Positions 46,505 through 57,321 of a stretch of 64,000 nt of DNA are shown one piece after another. A model generated the notes under the pieces. That model was not told the origin of the DNA. It made no database searches and saw nothing but the letters and a program-made list of their open reading frames with translations. Source of the DNA: Xanthomonas indica (GTDB taxonomy: Bacteria; Pseudomonadota; Gammaproteobacteria; Xanthomonadales; Xanthomonadaceae); the NCBI RefSeq assembly GCF_040529045.1, contig NZ_CP131914.1, forward strand, positions 976,501-1,040,500. Direction: 5' to 3'. Position 1 is the stretch's first letter, and every line of letters begins with the position of its first letter. The position numbers and the translations under genes are program-made.

Positions 46505-47647
46505 TCAGCCGCGGCTACCGCTCGCGGCAGGGCCGCCCGTCAGCTGTAGCTCCGGATCCAGGCGCGGCGGCAGCGGCTGCGGGCAGCGGCCGCCGTGGCG
46601 CGGCGCCGGCAGGTCGGCGAACCAGTCCTCCACGGTCGGCGCCAGCAGGTCCAGCCGCATCGGCAGGCTCAGGTGGTTCTCGCCGGGCATCTCCAGGTAG
46701 TGGGCGCGCGGGGCGTCCAGCGCCAGCAGGCGGCCGTGCGCCACCGGGATGTGCTGGTCGGCGCTGCCGTGCAGCAGCAGCACGCAGGTCGGCGCGGCGC
46801 GCGCGGCGGCGGTGACGTCGACCTGGTCCAGGTTCAGCGCCAGGCGCTGGTTGGCGTTGGCGATCACCGCGTCCAGGTTCTGCCCGCCGTAGCGCCAGCG
46901 CGCCAGGTCCATCGCCGCGCTGGCCATCCAGCCGCGCGGGCGACTGGCGAGCATGTGCGGGATCATGTCGCGGATGCCGCGGCCGGCGTTGGCGAACGAT
47001 TCCATCGCGACCACGCCATCGACCTGGTCGCCGAGCTTCTGCGCGGCGAACAGCGCGGTGGCCGCGCCATAGGACACACCGAACAGGTACACCGGGCCCT
47101 GTACCTCGCCGCTGGCGCGCAGGGCGCGGATCACCGCGACCACGTCGTCGGACTCGCGGGTGCCATAGCCGGCCGGGCCGCCGCCGGAGCGGCCGTGGTT
47201 GCGCAGGTCGATGCTGATGCTGCGGTAGCCGGCCTGGGCCAGGTCCAGCGACCACGGCAGCAGCGAGTCGCCGTCCATCATCCAGCCGTGCAGCAGCACC
47301 ACGGTGCCGCGTGGGGCGGCATGCGTGGCGGGCGCCGGGGTCGCCACCTCCATGGCGAAGTCGGCGTGCTCGTGGCCGCCGGCGTCGCGGCCGGCGTGCT
47401 CGTAGCGGTAGCGCATGTGGTAGTCGCCCGGGTCGATCGCGCGCCAGAAGATCGGGATGCCGCCCGGCACCACCACGTGGCCGCTGCGGTTGGGCAGGGT
47501 CGCCAGCAGGCTCTGGATGCGTTCCTCGTCCATCAACGGCGACACGCCGCCCGGCGCGACCAGGCGGTCGCTGAGCGAGGTGGAGGAGCAGGCGCTCAGC
47601 CACAGGCTGGCGCAGAGGACGAGCAACAGGCGCAGGCGCGAGGACAT
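46505..47647 (-). CDS. alpha/beta-hydrolase lipoprotein
   Basis: The 380-residue protein has a lipoprotein signal (LRLLLVLCASLWLSAC, lipobox LSAC). The hydrolase fold is complete: VVLLHGWMMDGDSLLPW, nucleophile elbow FGVSYGAATALFAAQ, Asp in GSADQHIPVAHG and His in PGENHLSLPMR. An envelope esterase or lipase is likely; substrate unknown. It is convergent with rarD and upstream of nothing on its strand within 150 bp other than the ABC permease genes, which end 151 bp before its start. Confidence 0.82.
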   Translation of the reverse strand: MSSRLRLLLVLCASLWLSACSSTSLSDRLVAPGGVSPLMDEERIQSLLATLPNRSGHVVVPGGIPIFWRAIDPGDYHMRYRYEHAGRDAGGHEHADFAMEVATPAPATHAAPRGTVVLLHGWMMDGDSLLPWSLDLAQAGYRSISIDLRNHGRSGGGPAGYGTRESDDVVAVIRALRASGEVQGPVYLFGVSYGAATALFAAQKLGDQVDGVVAMESFANAGRGIRDMIPHMLASRPRGWMASAAMDLARWRYGGQNLDAVIANANQRLALNLDQVDVTAAARAAPTCVLLLHGSADQHIPVAHGRLLALDAPRAHYLEMPGENHLSLPMRLDLLAPTVEDWFADLPAPRHGGRCPQPLPPRLDPELQLTGGPAASGSRG

Positions 47648-47797
47648 GGACGTGGCGGCGTGGAACCAAATGGCCGCGCAGGCTAGCGCCTCGGCGGCGG
47701 CCGTTCTACCGCGTTTCGATGACGAAACGATGACGCGTCATCCGCCATTGGGCCGGGCCGGGACAGGGGTCCCGGCCCGGTGCGTTCAGCGCTGGCG

Positions 47798-49108
47798 TTA
47801 CAGCGCGCGCAGGGCGGTGGTGATCGGCAACCGCGCCGCACGCAGCGCCGGGAACAGGCCGCCGACCAGGCCGATGCCCAGCGCCCACTTCAGTCCGGTC
47901 CACAGCAGCGGCGGGGACACCTTGAACTGGAACACCACCTGGCTGAAGTTGCTGCCCAGGGTGGAGACGCTGTAGCCGTTGAAGATCGCCCAGGCGATCA
48001 ACCCGCCCAGCACCCCGCCGAGCAGCGCCAGCAGCATGGTCTCCAGCATCACCGCCATCACCACCGGCAGCCCGCGGAAGCCGAGCGCGCGCATGGTAGC
48101 GATCTCGCGGGCGCGGGTGGCGACCGCGGCGTACATGGTGTTGAGCGCGCCGAACACCGCACCGATCGCCATGATGGTGCCGATGAAGGTGCCCAGGACC
48201 TCCAGCACCTTGCTGAGATTGCCGCCCTGCTTGCGGTAGTACTCGCGGGTGGTGAACACGTCCAGCTTCAGCCGCGGGTCGGCGTCCATCGCCGCCTTGA
48301 ACTGGCGGAAGCCGTCCTGGCCCTGGGTGCGCACGCTGATCGACTGATAGGCGCTGCGGTTGTAGGTGGTGGCCAGGGTCTGGGTGTCGGTCCACAGCTC
48401 CGAGTCGTGGGCGTCGCCGCTGGCGAACACGCCGACCACGGTCCAGGTCTGGTTGCCCAGGGTCAGGGTCTGGCCGAGCTGCAGGCCGCGGAACTGCGAC
48501 TGCGCGCCCTTGCCGACCACGATCTCGCGCAGGCCGGGGGTGAAGCGACGGCCCTGCAGGATCTTGACCTTGTCGTGCACCGTCCAGCCCTGCTCGCCGA
48601 CGCCGCGAAACTGTGCGTTGACGTCGGTGCCGTCGGACTTGGACAGCAGGTTCACCACCTGCGACAGCTCCGGCGAGACCAGCGGGCGGTTGTCGGCGCC
48701 GCGCGCCACGCCGGCCAGGCTGGCGATCAGCGGCACCTGGTCGCGGGTGATGACCGAGTTGGTCTCGGCCTGCGAGCCACCGCGCAGCACGATGGCGGTG
48801 GTGTCGTCGCCGGTGCTCTCCAGGGTCGCCTGGAAGCCCTGGCCCATCGCCAGCATCGCCACCAGCACGCCGACCACGCCGGCGATGCCGACCACGATCA
48901 CCGAACTGGCGCCCCAGCGCTGCGGCAGGCTGGCGATGCCGATGCGCGCGGCCGCCAGCGACAGCCGGCCGCTGCGGGTGACCAGCAGCAGCACGGCGAG
49001 CACCGCCACCAGCGCCAGGACCATGAACCAGGGCAGGGCGATCCAGATTCCCAGGCCGATCGCCAGCGCCGCGATCGCCAGGACATTCCATAACCATTGC
49101 ATCTTCAT
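47798..49108 (-). CDS. ABC transporter permease, FtsX/MacB type (second)
   Basis: The 436-residue protein begins with two extra hydrophobic helices (WNVLAIAALAIGLGIWIALP, FMVLALVAVLAVLLLV), then the canonical layout: one helix, a ~220-residue periplasmic domain (VVLRGGSQAETNSVITRDQV), and three C-terminal helices with TMRALGFRGLPVVMAVMLE and ALRAARLPITTALRAL. It is the last gene of a four-gene efflux operon and follows the other permease by 64 bp. The two permeases probably heterodimerise. Confidence 0.88.
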   Translation of the reverse strand: MKMQWLWNVLAIAALAIGLGIWIALPWFMVLALVAVLAVLLLVTRSGRLSLAAARIGIASLPQRWGASSVIVVGIAGVVGVLVAMLAMGQGFQATLESTGDDTTAIVLRGGSQAETNSVITRDQVPLIASLAGVARGADNRPLVSPELSQVVNLLSKSDGTDVNAQFRGVGEQGWTVHDKVKILQGRRFTPGLREIVVGKGAQSQFRGLQLGQTLTLGNQTWTVVGVFASGDAHDSELWTDTQTLATTYNRSAYQSISVRTQGQDGFRQFKAAMDADPRLKLDVFTTREYYRKQGGNLSKVLEVLGTFIGTIMAIGAVFGALNTMYAAVATRAREIATMRALGFRGLPVVMAVMLETMLLALLGGVLGGLIAWAIFNGYSVSTLGSNFSQVVFQFKVSPPLLWTGLKWALGIGLVGGLFPALRAARLPITTALRAL

Positions 49109-49172
49109 TGCGTTGTTCCTCGGGTCTGCGTCGCCGTCCGTGGCATCGATGTGCTGGAGAGAAAGCGCGGGC

Positions 49173-50330
49173 TCAACGCCCGGCCAGGGCGTCGACGATC
49201 TTCAGCCGCTGCGCGCGCAGCGCCGGCAACAGGCCGACCACCACGCCGATGACCAGCATCAGCGCCGCGCCGATCAGCCAGGTCTGCACCGGCACCGCGT
49301 GCACCGGCAGCGCGCCGCGGCTGGCGCTGGCCAGCACCGGGATCGCCGCCGCCGCCAGCGCCATGCCGAGCAGGCCGCCGAGCACGATCAGCAAGACCGA
49401 CTCCACGATCACCAGGGTCAGCACCGTGCGGTCCTGGAAGCCCAGGGTCTTGAGCGTGGCCAGTTCCGGGATGCGCTCGCGCACCGCCTGCGCCATGGTG
49501 TTGCCGGTGAGCAGCACGAGGGTGAAGAACACCGCGCCCATGATCGAGGTGACGATCAGGCCGATGTCGGCGAACTGCTTGACGAAGGCCTGCTGGAACG
49601 CCGACTCGGTCTGCGACTTGGTCTCGTGGTCGGAGTTGGCCGACAGCGCATCGATCGCCTGCGCCACGCGCGAGGCGTGCTCCGGGTTGTCCAGCCGCAC
49701 CGTGTACCAGCTGACCTTGCCCTTGATGTAGTCGTTGCTCTCGTCGAAGTACTTCCAGTTCATCATCAACTGGTTCTCGGCCTGCACGTTGGCGCGGTCC
49801 TTGGCGCGGAAGATCGCCTTCAGCTCCAGCGGCCAGTCGTTGCTGCCGCCACGCGGGAAGATGGTGGCCTGCAGCGGGATCACGTCGCCGACCTTCCAGC
49901 CATGCTTCTTCGCCAGCGCTTCGCCCACCGCCGCCCCGGTGCGGGTGTCGCGGAAGGCCTTGAGCTGCTCCGGCGGCATCTCGTATTCGCTGTACACGTC
50001 GAAGAAGTTCGGCGCGACCGAGAAGTTCGGAAAGAAGTCCTTGGGATCCTTGTAGATGCCGCCGAACCACATCGCATAGGTCACGTCGCGCACGCCGGGC
50101 ACGCTGCGGATCTGCGCTTCCAGGCGCACCGGCAGCGACTGGGTGATCGACAGGCGCGAGGCCACGACCAGGCGGTTGACCCCTTCCACCGAGCCGCCGG
50201 CGGTGAACGCCACGCGCACCGAGTCGAGCAGGCCGAACAGCAGGAACGCGACGATCACCGAGAACAGGGTCAGCACGGTCCGCGTCTTGCTGCGGAACAG
50301 TTGCGCCCAGATCAACGAGAAATACTTCAT
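49173..50330 (-). CDS. ABC transporter permease, FtsX/MacB type (first)
   Basis: The 385-residue protein starts KYFSLIWAQLFRSKTRTVLT with one helix (LFSVIVAFLLFGLLDSVRVA), a large periplasmic domain with NRLVVASRLSITQSLPVRLE, then three C-terminal helices including PELATLKTLGFQDRTVLTLV and LPALRAQRLKIVDAL. It lies 13 bp after the ATPase gene. MacB-like mechanotransmission systems export peptides, macrolides or lipoproteins with an adaptor; here permease and ATPase are separate polypeptides. Substrate unknown. Confidence 0.9.
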   Translation of the reverse strand: MKYFSLIWAQLFRSKTRTVLTLFSVIVAFLLFGLLDSVRVAFTAGGSVEGVNRLVVASRLSITQSLPVRLEAQIRSVPGVRDVTYAMWFGGIYKDPKDFFPNFSVAPNFFDVYSEYEMPPEQLKAFRDTRTGAAVGEALAKKHGWKVGDVIPLQATIFPRGGSNDWPLELKAIFRAKDRANVQAENQLMMNWKYFDESNDYIKGKVSWYTVRLDNPEHASRVAQAIDALSANSDHETKSQTESAFQQAFVKQFADIGLIVTSIMGAVFFTLVLLTGNTMAQAVRERIPELATLKTLGFQDRTVLTLVIVESVLLIVLGGLLGMALAAAAIPVLASASRGALPVHAVPVQTWLIGAALMLVIGVVVGLLPALRAQRLKIVDALAGR

Positions 50331-50343
50331 GGCATCGCCTCGC

Positions 50344-51033
<690 letters not shown>

Positions 51034-51117
51034 GGTGGTGTTCCTGGCGGTGGACGAGGTGGAGGCGATGTGGTCGCCGATGGCGGCGAGGGATTACGGT
51101 TGCGGTTGCGGTAGCAA

Positions 51118-51890
<773 letters not shown>

Positions 51891-52077
51891 CGGGTACTCG
51901 TTTCCCCATGGCAATTGCGCCGAGGGGATCGGAAAAGCAGAAGCAAGCACGGCAACAGCAACTGCAAGAACTGGAGCTTGAGCGATTTGGCTGCGGCAGG
52001 CGCAGTTGGAACTGACTACATCGGACAGCTACGACGTCGAGGCGCTGGTGCAGTGCGCAGCGCGCCCTTGTGCGTTG

Positions 52078-53325
52078 CTACTGCGCCGCGGCCTCCGCCG
52101 TCTTCACCTGCATGCCGGCATGCAAGGCCTCCGGCGGATCCAGCACCACCGTGTCGCCGGCGGCCAGGCCGGACAGCACCTGGCGGTCGTCGCCCAGGGC
52201 GATGCCGGTCTTCAGCGCACGCTGCTCGACCGTGTTGTCCTCCTTCACCGCGAACGCCACGTCCTGGCCGGCACGCTTGACGATCGCCGCGCCCGGTACC
52301 CGCACGCCCTGCGGCGTGTGTTGCGCCTGCGGCTGCGGCGCCTCCAGGAAGCTGACCCGTACGCCCATCTCCGGCACGATCCGCGCGTCCTTCTGCTTCA
52401 GCGCCACCCGCACCTTCACCGTGGCCTTGCCGCGGTCGGCGGAGGGGATGATCGCGATCACCTCGGCCGGGATCTTCCAGTCCGGATACGCGTTGAGCAC
52501 CGCTTCCACCGGCATGCCCGGCTTGACCCGGCCGATGTAGGACTCGCCCACCTCGACCTCGATTTCCAGCGAATCCATGTCGACGATGGTGCCGATGCCG
52601 GTGCGGGTGAAGCCGCCGCCGGCCGACAGCGGCGAGACGATCTCGCCCGGCTGCGCCGCCTTGGCGGTGACCACGCCGGAGAACGGCGCGCGCACGATGG
52701 TGTTGTCGACGTTGAGATCGGAGATCGACAGCTGGTTGCCGGCCACCGCCACGTTGCGCTGCGCATTCTGCAACTGCGCACGCAGGGCATCGCGCTGCGC
52801 CACCGCCTGCTCGTACTGCGACCGCGAAACCAGTTGCTGGCCGGCAAGGGTCTGCAGCCGCTGCGCGTCGGCATCGGCCTGGCGCACCTGCGCCTGCATG
52901 TTGGCCACCAGGCTGCGCGCCGCGTCCAGTTGCGAGGCCGACAGCACCCGCTGCGCGTTGGCGTCGATCGGGTCCAGCGTCGCCATCACCTGGCCTTCCT
53001 CCACGCGCATGCCTTCCTCGATGCGCACCTCGCGGACCTTGCCGGTGATCTTGGCCGACACCGTGGCCATGCGCCGCGCCACCACGTAGCCGCTGGCGTC
53101 CAGCACCGAGGCACTGCTGCTGCCGGGGGCGATCGCCACCACCGCGGCGGTGCGCACCTCCAGCGGCTTGCTGCGGCCGAACAGCAGCCAGGCGCCGGCG
53201 CCGAGGGCGAGCAGCACCACCAGCAGCACCACGGCGATCCACAGTCCGCGCCGCGACGGCGGCTCGCTCGGCGGCGCCTTGCGGTCGATACGGAGTTCCT
53301 TGAGCAGGTCGGAGGAAGTACTCAT
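52078..53325 (-). CDS. MacA/HlyD-type periplasmic adaptor of ABC efflux system
   Basis: The 415-residue adaptor starts STSSDLLKELRIDRKAPPSE, a cytosolic tail, with one membrane helix (GLWIAVVLLVVLLALGAGAW). A lipoyl half (VRIEEGMRVEEGQVMATLD), a coiled-coil hairpin (residues ~125-215), the second lipoyl half (IVRAPFSGVVTAKAAQPGEI) and beta-barrel domains (VRVALKQKDARIVPEMGVRV) follow. It heads the minus-strand operon whose ATPase and permeases lie beyond a 1-kb repeat block. It joins them to a TolC-like channel, not encoded here. Divergent from an ABC-2 exporter. Confidence 0.9.
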   Translation of the reverse strand: MSTSSDLLKELRIDRKAPPSEPPSRRGLWIAVVLLVVLLALGAGAWLLFGRSKPLEVRTAAVVAIAPGSSSASVLDASGYVVARRMATVSAKITGKVREVRIEEGMRVEEGQVMATLDPIDANAQRVLSASQLDAARSLVANMQAQVRQADADAQRLQTLAGQQLVSRSQYEQAVAQRDALRAQLQNAQRNVAVAGNQLSISDLNVDNTIVRAPFSGVVTAKAAQPGEIVSPLSAGGGFTRTGIGTIVDMDSLEIEVEVGESYIGRVKPGMPVEAVLNAYPDWKIPAEVIAIIPSADRGKATVKVRVALKQKDARIVPEMGVRVSFLEAPQPQAQHTPQGVRVPGAAIVKRAGQDVAFAVKEDNTVEQRALKTGIALGDDRQVLSGLAAGDTVVLDPPEALHAGMQVKTAEAAAQ

Positions 53326-53575
53326 CGTGTCCTTGAACGAAACGGTCGGCGCGCTGCAGTGTGCGAGTCCCGGGCCGCCGTTGGCATGGCCGGAAGTCAC
53401 TTTCTGCGATGCGCTGTAGCGGGAGAACGCCGCCCCTCGGCGTGGATCGCAGCATGCGGCAATCGTGCCGGGGCTGCCAGTGACAGATGTCATTCGATGC
53501 AGTTGACGCGCCGCACTGGGCGGCGTCCCCGCCGCGGCGCAGCCTTGGCACTCCCTGCCACCACCGGAGTGTCCC

Positions 53576-54478
53576 ATGCCCGACCACGATGCGTTGCCGC
53601 TGGCGCAGCTCAGCGGCGTCCACAAGCGCTACGGCGCGCTGCTCGCGCTCGATGGCGTCGACCTGCAGTTGCACCGCGGTCAGCTGCTGGCCTTGCTGGG
53701 CGCCAACGGCGCCGGCAAGAGCACCGCGGTCAGCCTGCTGCTCGGGCTGCAGACACCCGATGCCGGCAGCGTGCGCCTGTGCGGGCAGGACCCGCGCTCG
53801 CTGGCGGCGCGCCGCCAGGCCGGGGCGATGCTGCAGACCGCCGGGCTGCCGGAGACGCTACGCGTGGGCGAACTGCTGCTGCAGGCGCGGGGTTACTACC
53901 CGCGCCCGCGCAGCGTCGCCGATTGCGTGGTGCTGGCCGGGTTGGAAGGACTGATGGCGCGCCGCTACGGCCAGTTGTCCGGCGGCCAGCAGCGGCGCGT
54001 GCAGTTCGCGATGGCGATCTGCGGGCGGCCGCAGGTGCTGTTCCTGGACGAGCCCAGCACCGGCCTGGACATCGAGGCGCGGCAAGGCCTGTGGCGGGCG
54101 ATCCGCGAACTGGTCGCCGACGGCTGCGCGGTGCTGCTGACCACGCACTATCTGGAAGAAGCCGAGGCGCTGGCCGATCGGGTGGCGGTGCTGCAGCGCG
54201 GCACGCTGATCGCCGAGGGCAGTGTCGCCGACCTGCGGGCGCGCTTCGAGCAATGCACCATCCGCTGCCGCAGCGCGTTGCCGGCGGCGCAGGTGGCGCA
54301 GTGGCCGCAGGTGCGCCGCGCCGACACCCGCGACGGCGTGCTCGAGGTGGTCGCCGAACCGGCCGAACCGGTGGTGGCGCGGTTGCTCGCCAGCGATCCG
54401 GCGCTGACGGCGCTGGAGGTCCGCCGCGCCGGCCTAGCCGACGCCTTTCTCGCCATCACCCGTGCGGAGGCCGCATGA
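53576..54478 (+). CDS. ABC-2 type exporter ATP-binding protein
   Basis: The 300-residue ATPase has Walker A LLGANGAGKSTAVSLLLG, Q-loop GAMLQTAGLPETLRVGE, signature LSGGQQRRVQFAMAI, Walker B VLFLDEPSTGLDIEAR and switch His in LLTTHYLEEAEALADRV. The C-terminal extension (residues ~220-300) is of the NatA/DrrA type. Its stop overlaps the permease start (ATGA at 54475-54478). The pair is followed by a DesK/DesR-like two-component system, the layout of drug- or lipid-responsive exporters such as those next to Bacillus desKR or yvfSTU. Confidence 0.93.
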   Translation: MPDHDALPLAQLSGVHKRYGALLALDGVDLQLHRGQLLALLGANGAGKSTAVSLLLGLQTPDAGSVRLCGQDPRSLAARRQAGAMLQTAGLPETLRVGELLLQARGYYPRPRSVADCVVLAGLEGLMARRYGQLSGGQQRRVQFAMAICGRPQVLFLDEPSTGLDIEARQGLWRAIRELVADGCAVLLTTHYLEEAEALADRVAVLQRGTLIAEGSVADLRARFEQCTIRCRSALPAAQVAQWPQVRRADTRDGVLEVVAEPAEPVVARLLASDPALTALEVRRAGLADAFLAITRAEAA

Positions 54479-55260
54479 ACCCGATCGATCTTTCCGTTGT
54501 CCCTCCGGCGGCCACTTGGTCGTTGCGCGACCAGTTCGCGCTGCTGCTGCGCGAGATCCGCTACGAAGTGCTGCGCTGGCTGCGCACGCCGTCGTTCGCC
54601 TTGCCGACGCTGCTGTTCCCGCCGCTGTTCTACCTGCTGTTCGGCGTGCTGCTCAATCATGGGCGCCACGACGCGGCGGTGTACCTGATGGCCAGCTACA
54701 GCGTGTTCGGGGTGATGGCGCCGGCGTTGTTCGGGTTCGGTGTCGGCCTGGCCCTGGACCGCGAGCGCGGCCTGCTGGCGCTGAAGCGGGCGATGCCGGT
54801 GCCGCCGATGGCGCTGCTGCTGGCACGGACCGCACTGGCGATGGCGTTCGCGCTGGCGATCGGGATATTGCTGCAGGTGCTGGCCGGGTTGCTCGGCGGG
54901 GTCATGCTGAGCCCGGGCCAACGACTCTGGCTGCTGCTGGTCGACGTGCTGGGCACGTTGCCGTTCTGCGCGCTCGGGCTGGCGCTGGGCGCCTACGCCG
55001 GCGGCAGCGGTGCGCCGGCGCTGGTCAACCTGATCTATCTGCCGATGGCGTTCCTGTCGGGGCTGTGGATCCCGCTGCAGTTGCTGCCGGCGTGGCTGAC
55101 CACGCTGGCGCCGCTGTGGCCGTCCTACCACCTGGGCCAACTGGCGCTGCGCGTGGTCGGGCAGGGCGATTGCCATGGCAGTGCCGGCCACGTCGCCGCG
55201 CTGCTGGCGGTGACGGTGGTGTTCTACGCGCTGGCGCAGCGGCGCCTGGGCCGCGGCTGA
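54475..55260 (+). CDS. ABC-2 type exporter permease
   Basis: The 261-residue permease has six hydrophobic helices, including TPSFALPTLLFPPLFYLLFG and LVNLIYLPMAFLSGLWIPL, and the intracellular segment ALDRERGLLALKRAMPVPP typical of NatB/DrrB-like ABC-2 permeases. It is coupled to the ATPase. Substrate unknown. The kinase gene starts 79 bp further on, so all four genes may be one operon. Confidence 0.9.
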   Translation: MNPIDLSVVPPAATWSLRDQFALLLREIRYEVLRWLRTPSFALPTLLFPPLFYLLFGVLLNHGRHDAAVYLMASYSVFGVMAPALFGFGVGLALDRERGLLALKRAMPVPPMALLLARTALAMAFALAIGILLQVLAGLLGGVMLSPGQRLWLLLVDVLGTLPFCALGLALGAYAGGSGAPALVNLIYLPMAFLSGLWIPLQLLPAWLTTLAPLWPSYHLGQLALRVVGQGDCHGSAGHVAALLAVTVVFYALAQRRLGRG

Positions 55261-55339
55261 TGGCACGCCGCGTCCATCCCGGCGTCGCCGCGCGGTTCCG
55301 CGCGCCGGCGCCTTCGCTAAGCTATGCGCCGCGGCGGCC

Positions 55340-56563
55340 ATGCCGCCCTGGGAGCCCGACGTGATCGCCTTGCTGCACGCCTCGCCCGACTCGCTGATCG
55401 CCCGCCGCATCGGCTGGAGCTCGGCCAAGCCCAGCACCCACTGGTTCGTGTGGCTGTCGCTGGTGTGGTCGATCTGGCTGTTCGTCACTCCGCTGTACGA
55501 GCCGTACTACTTCCGCAACTGGTTCCCGCCGACGCTGGCCAGCTACCTGGTGTTCCTGGCCTTGTACTACGTGGCCTACTACCGCCACCGGCGCTACCTG
55601 CCCTGGTGCGTGGCCGGCATGGCGGCGCTGGCGTTCGTGGTGCTGCCGTACAACCCCGGTGCGCAGTGCTACATCATCTATGCCTGCGCCTTCCTGGCGT
55701 TCTGCTTCGAGCCGAAGCGGGCGGTGGCGGCGATGCTGCTGGTGCTGGCCTCGTTCGCATTGGCCTGGACGCTGCGCGGCTGGTCGCCGCTGTACATGGT
55801 CAGCGCGATGGTGGTCGGTCTGTCGGTGGGACTGATGAACATCAGTTTCGAACGCCGTGCGCGCGGCGAGGCGCAACTGCGCCTGAGCCACGAGGAAGTG
55901 CGGCGCCTGGCGGCGGTGGCCGAGCGCGAGCGCATCGGCCGCGACCTGCACGACCTGCTCGGCCATACCCTGTCGCTGGTCGCGCTGAAGTCGGACCTGG
56001 CCACGCGCCTGCTCGCCCATGACGCGGCCGCGGCGCGGCGCGAGATGGAGGAGGTGGGGCAGGTCGCGCGCGAGGCGCTGGGCCAGGTGCGGCGCGCGGT
56101 CAGCGGCATCCGCGCCGCGCAACTGGCGGCGGAGATCGCCGCGGCCAAGCTGCTGCTGGAATCGTCGGGGGTGACCTTCCGCTACCAGGTCGAGGCCTTG
56201 CCGCCATGCCCGCAGCTGGAGACGGTGTTCGCGCTGGTGCTGCGCGAGGCCGCCACCAACATCCAGCGCCATGCCCGCGCCAATCACGCGCAGTTGCGGC
56301 TGTGGTGCGAGCGCGGCCAGGCCCTGCTGGAACTGCGCGACGACGGCCGCGGCGGCGCGCTGCAGCCGGGTACCGGGCTGAGCAGCATGCGCGAGCGGCT
56401 GGAGGCGGTGGGCGGCAGCCTGCGCATCGCCTCCGAGCGTGGCCTGGGCACCTGCCTGGTCGCCGCGGCGCCGTTGCCGCGGGCCGAGGCGGCCGTCGTG
56501 CCGGAGGCCGCAACGGCGGCGCGGATGCCCGCCCCGGCCGACCAGGACGCCGCGCTCGGCTGA
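55340..56563 (+). CDS. DesK-type sensor histidine kinase
   Basis: The 407-residue kinase has five to six membrane helices in residues ~35-160 (FVWLSLVWSIWLFVTPLYEP at the start), then the HisKA_3 H box ERERIGRDLHDLLGHTLSLV and an ATPase with LREAATNIQRHARANH and GTGLSSMRERLEAVGG. DesK of Bacillus senses membrane thickness and controls a desaturase; here the adjacent ABC-2 exporter is the likelier target. An Ala/Pro-rich tail follows the kinase core. ATG 55340 or GTG 55361 could be the start; TAAGCT at 55318 may be a -10. Confidence 0.9.
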   Translation: MPPWEPDVIALLHASPDSLIARRIGWSSAKPSTHWFVWLSLVWSIWLFVTPLYEPYYFRNWFPPTLASYLVFLALYYVAYYRHRRYLPWCVAGMAALAFVVLPYNPGAQCYIIYACAFLAFCFEPKRAVAAMLLVLASFALAWTLRGWSPLYMVSAMVVGLSVGLMNISFERRARGEAQLRLSHEEVRRLAAVAERERIGRDLHDLLGHTLSLVALKSDLATRLLAHDAAAARREMEEVGQVAREALGQVRRAVSGIRAAQLAAEIAAAKLLLESSGVTFRYQVEALPPCPQLETVFALVLREAATNIQRHARANHAQLRLWCERGQALLELRDDGRGGALQPGTGLSSMRERLEAVGGSLRIASERGLGTCLVAAAPLPRAEAAVVPEAATAARMPAPADQDAALG

Positions 56564-56615
56564 GCGCCGGCCCGGCCCGGGCACTACAATGGGCCGACAA
56601 GGACCGGGGGGTGCC

Positions 56616-57218
56616 GTGATTCGTTTAGTGCTGGCGGAGGATCAGGCGATGGTGCGCGGTGCGCTGGGCGCACTGCTGGGCCTGGAAGCGGATCTGGACG
56701 TGGTCGCCAGCGCGGCCGACGGCGAGGCCGCCTGGCGCGCACTGCAGGCGCAGTCCCCCGACCTGCTGGTCACCGATATCGAGATGCCCGGCCTCAGCGG
56801 CCTGGAACTGGCCCAGCGCATCCAGCGCCAGCAGCTGCCGGTACGCGTCATCATCGTCACCACCTTCGCCCGCCCCGGCTTCCTGCGGCGGGCGCTGGAC
56901 GCCGGGGTCGGCGGCTACCTGCTCAAGGACGCGCCGCCGCAGCGGCTGATCGAGGCGATCCGCCAGGTCCACCGCGGCGGCCGCGCGATCGATCCGGAAC
57001 TTGCGCTGGAAGCCTGGTCCGAGGCCGACCCGCTCAACGACCGCGAGCGCCAGGTGCTGCGCCTGGCCGGCGAGGGCGCTTCGGCCGGCGACATTGCCAC
57101 GCAGCTGGGGCTGTCGTCGGGCACGGTGCGCAACTACCTGTCCGAGGCGATCGGCAAGCTCGGGGTCGGCAACCGCATCGAGGCGGCGCGGCTGGCGCGG
57201 CAGAAGGGCTGGCTGTGA
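56616..57218 (+). CDS. NarL/LuxR-family response regulator (DesR-like)
   Basis: The 200-residue regulator starts at GTG 56616. The receiver shows LVLAEDQAMVRGALGALLG, phosphoacceptor Asp54 in LLVTDIEMPGLSG and Lys in GYLLKDAPP. The LuxR-type helix-turn-helix is at residues ~138-195: LNDRERQVLRLAGEGASAGD and LGLSSGTVRNYLSEAIGKLG. It follows the DesK-type kinase by 52 bp and is its evident partner. TACAAT at 56585-56590 could be an internal -10. Confidence 0.92.
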   Translation: MIRLVLAEDQAMVRGALGALLGLEADLDVVASAADGEAAWRALQAQSPDLLVTDIEMPGLSGLELAQRIQRQQLPVRVIIVTTFARPGFLRRALDAGVGGYLLKDAPPQRLIEAIRQVHRGGRAIDPELALEAWSEADPLNDRERQVLRLAGEGASAGDIATQLGLSSGTVRNYLSEAIGKLGVGNRIEAARLARQKGWL

Positions 57219-57321
57219 TCCGGCACGTTGTTCGGCCTGGAACTTGCATGGCTCCCTGCGCTTGACTGCGCAGCGCAGTGCAGGGCGCGCGCGGCCTCCC
57301 ACCCACCCATTGGCCGACGCC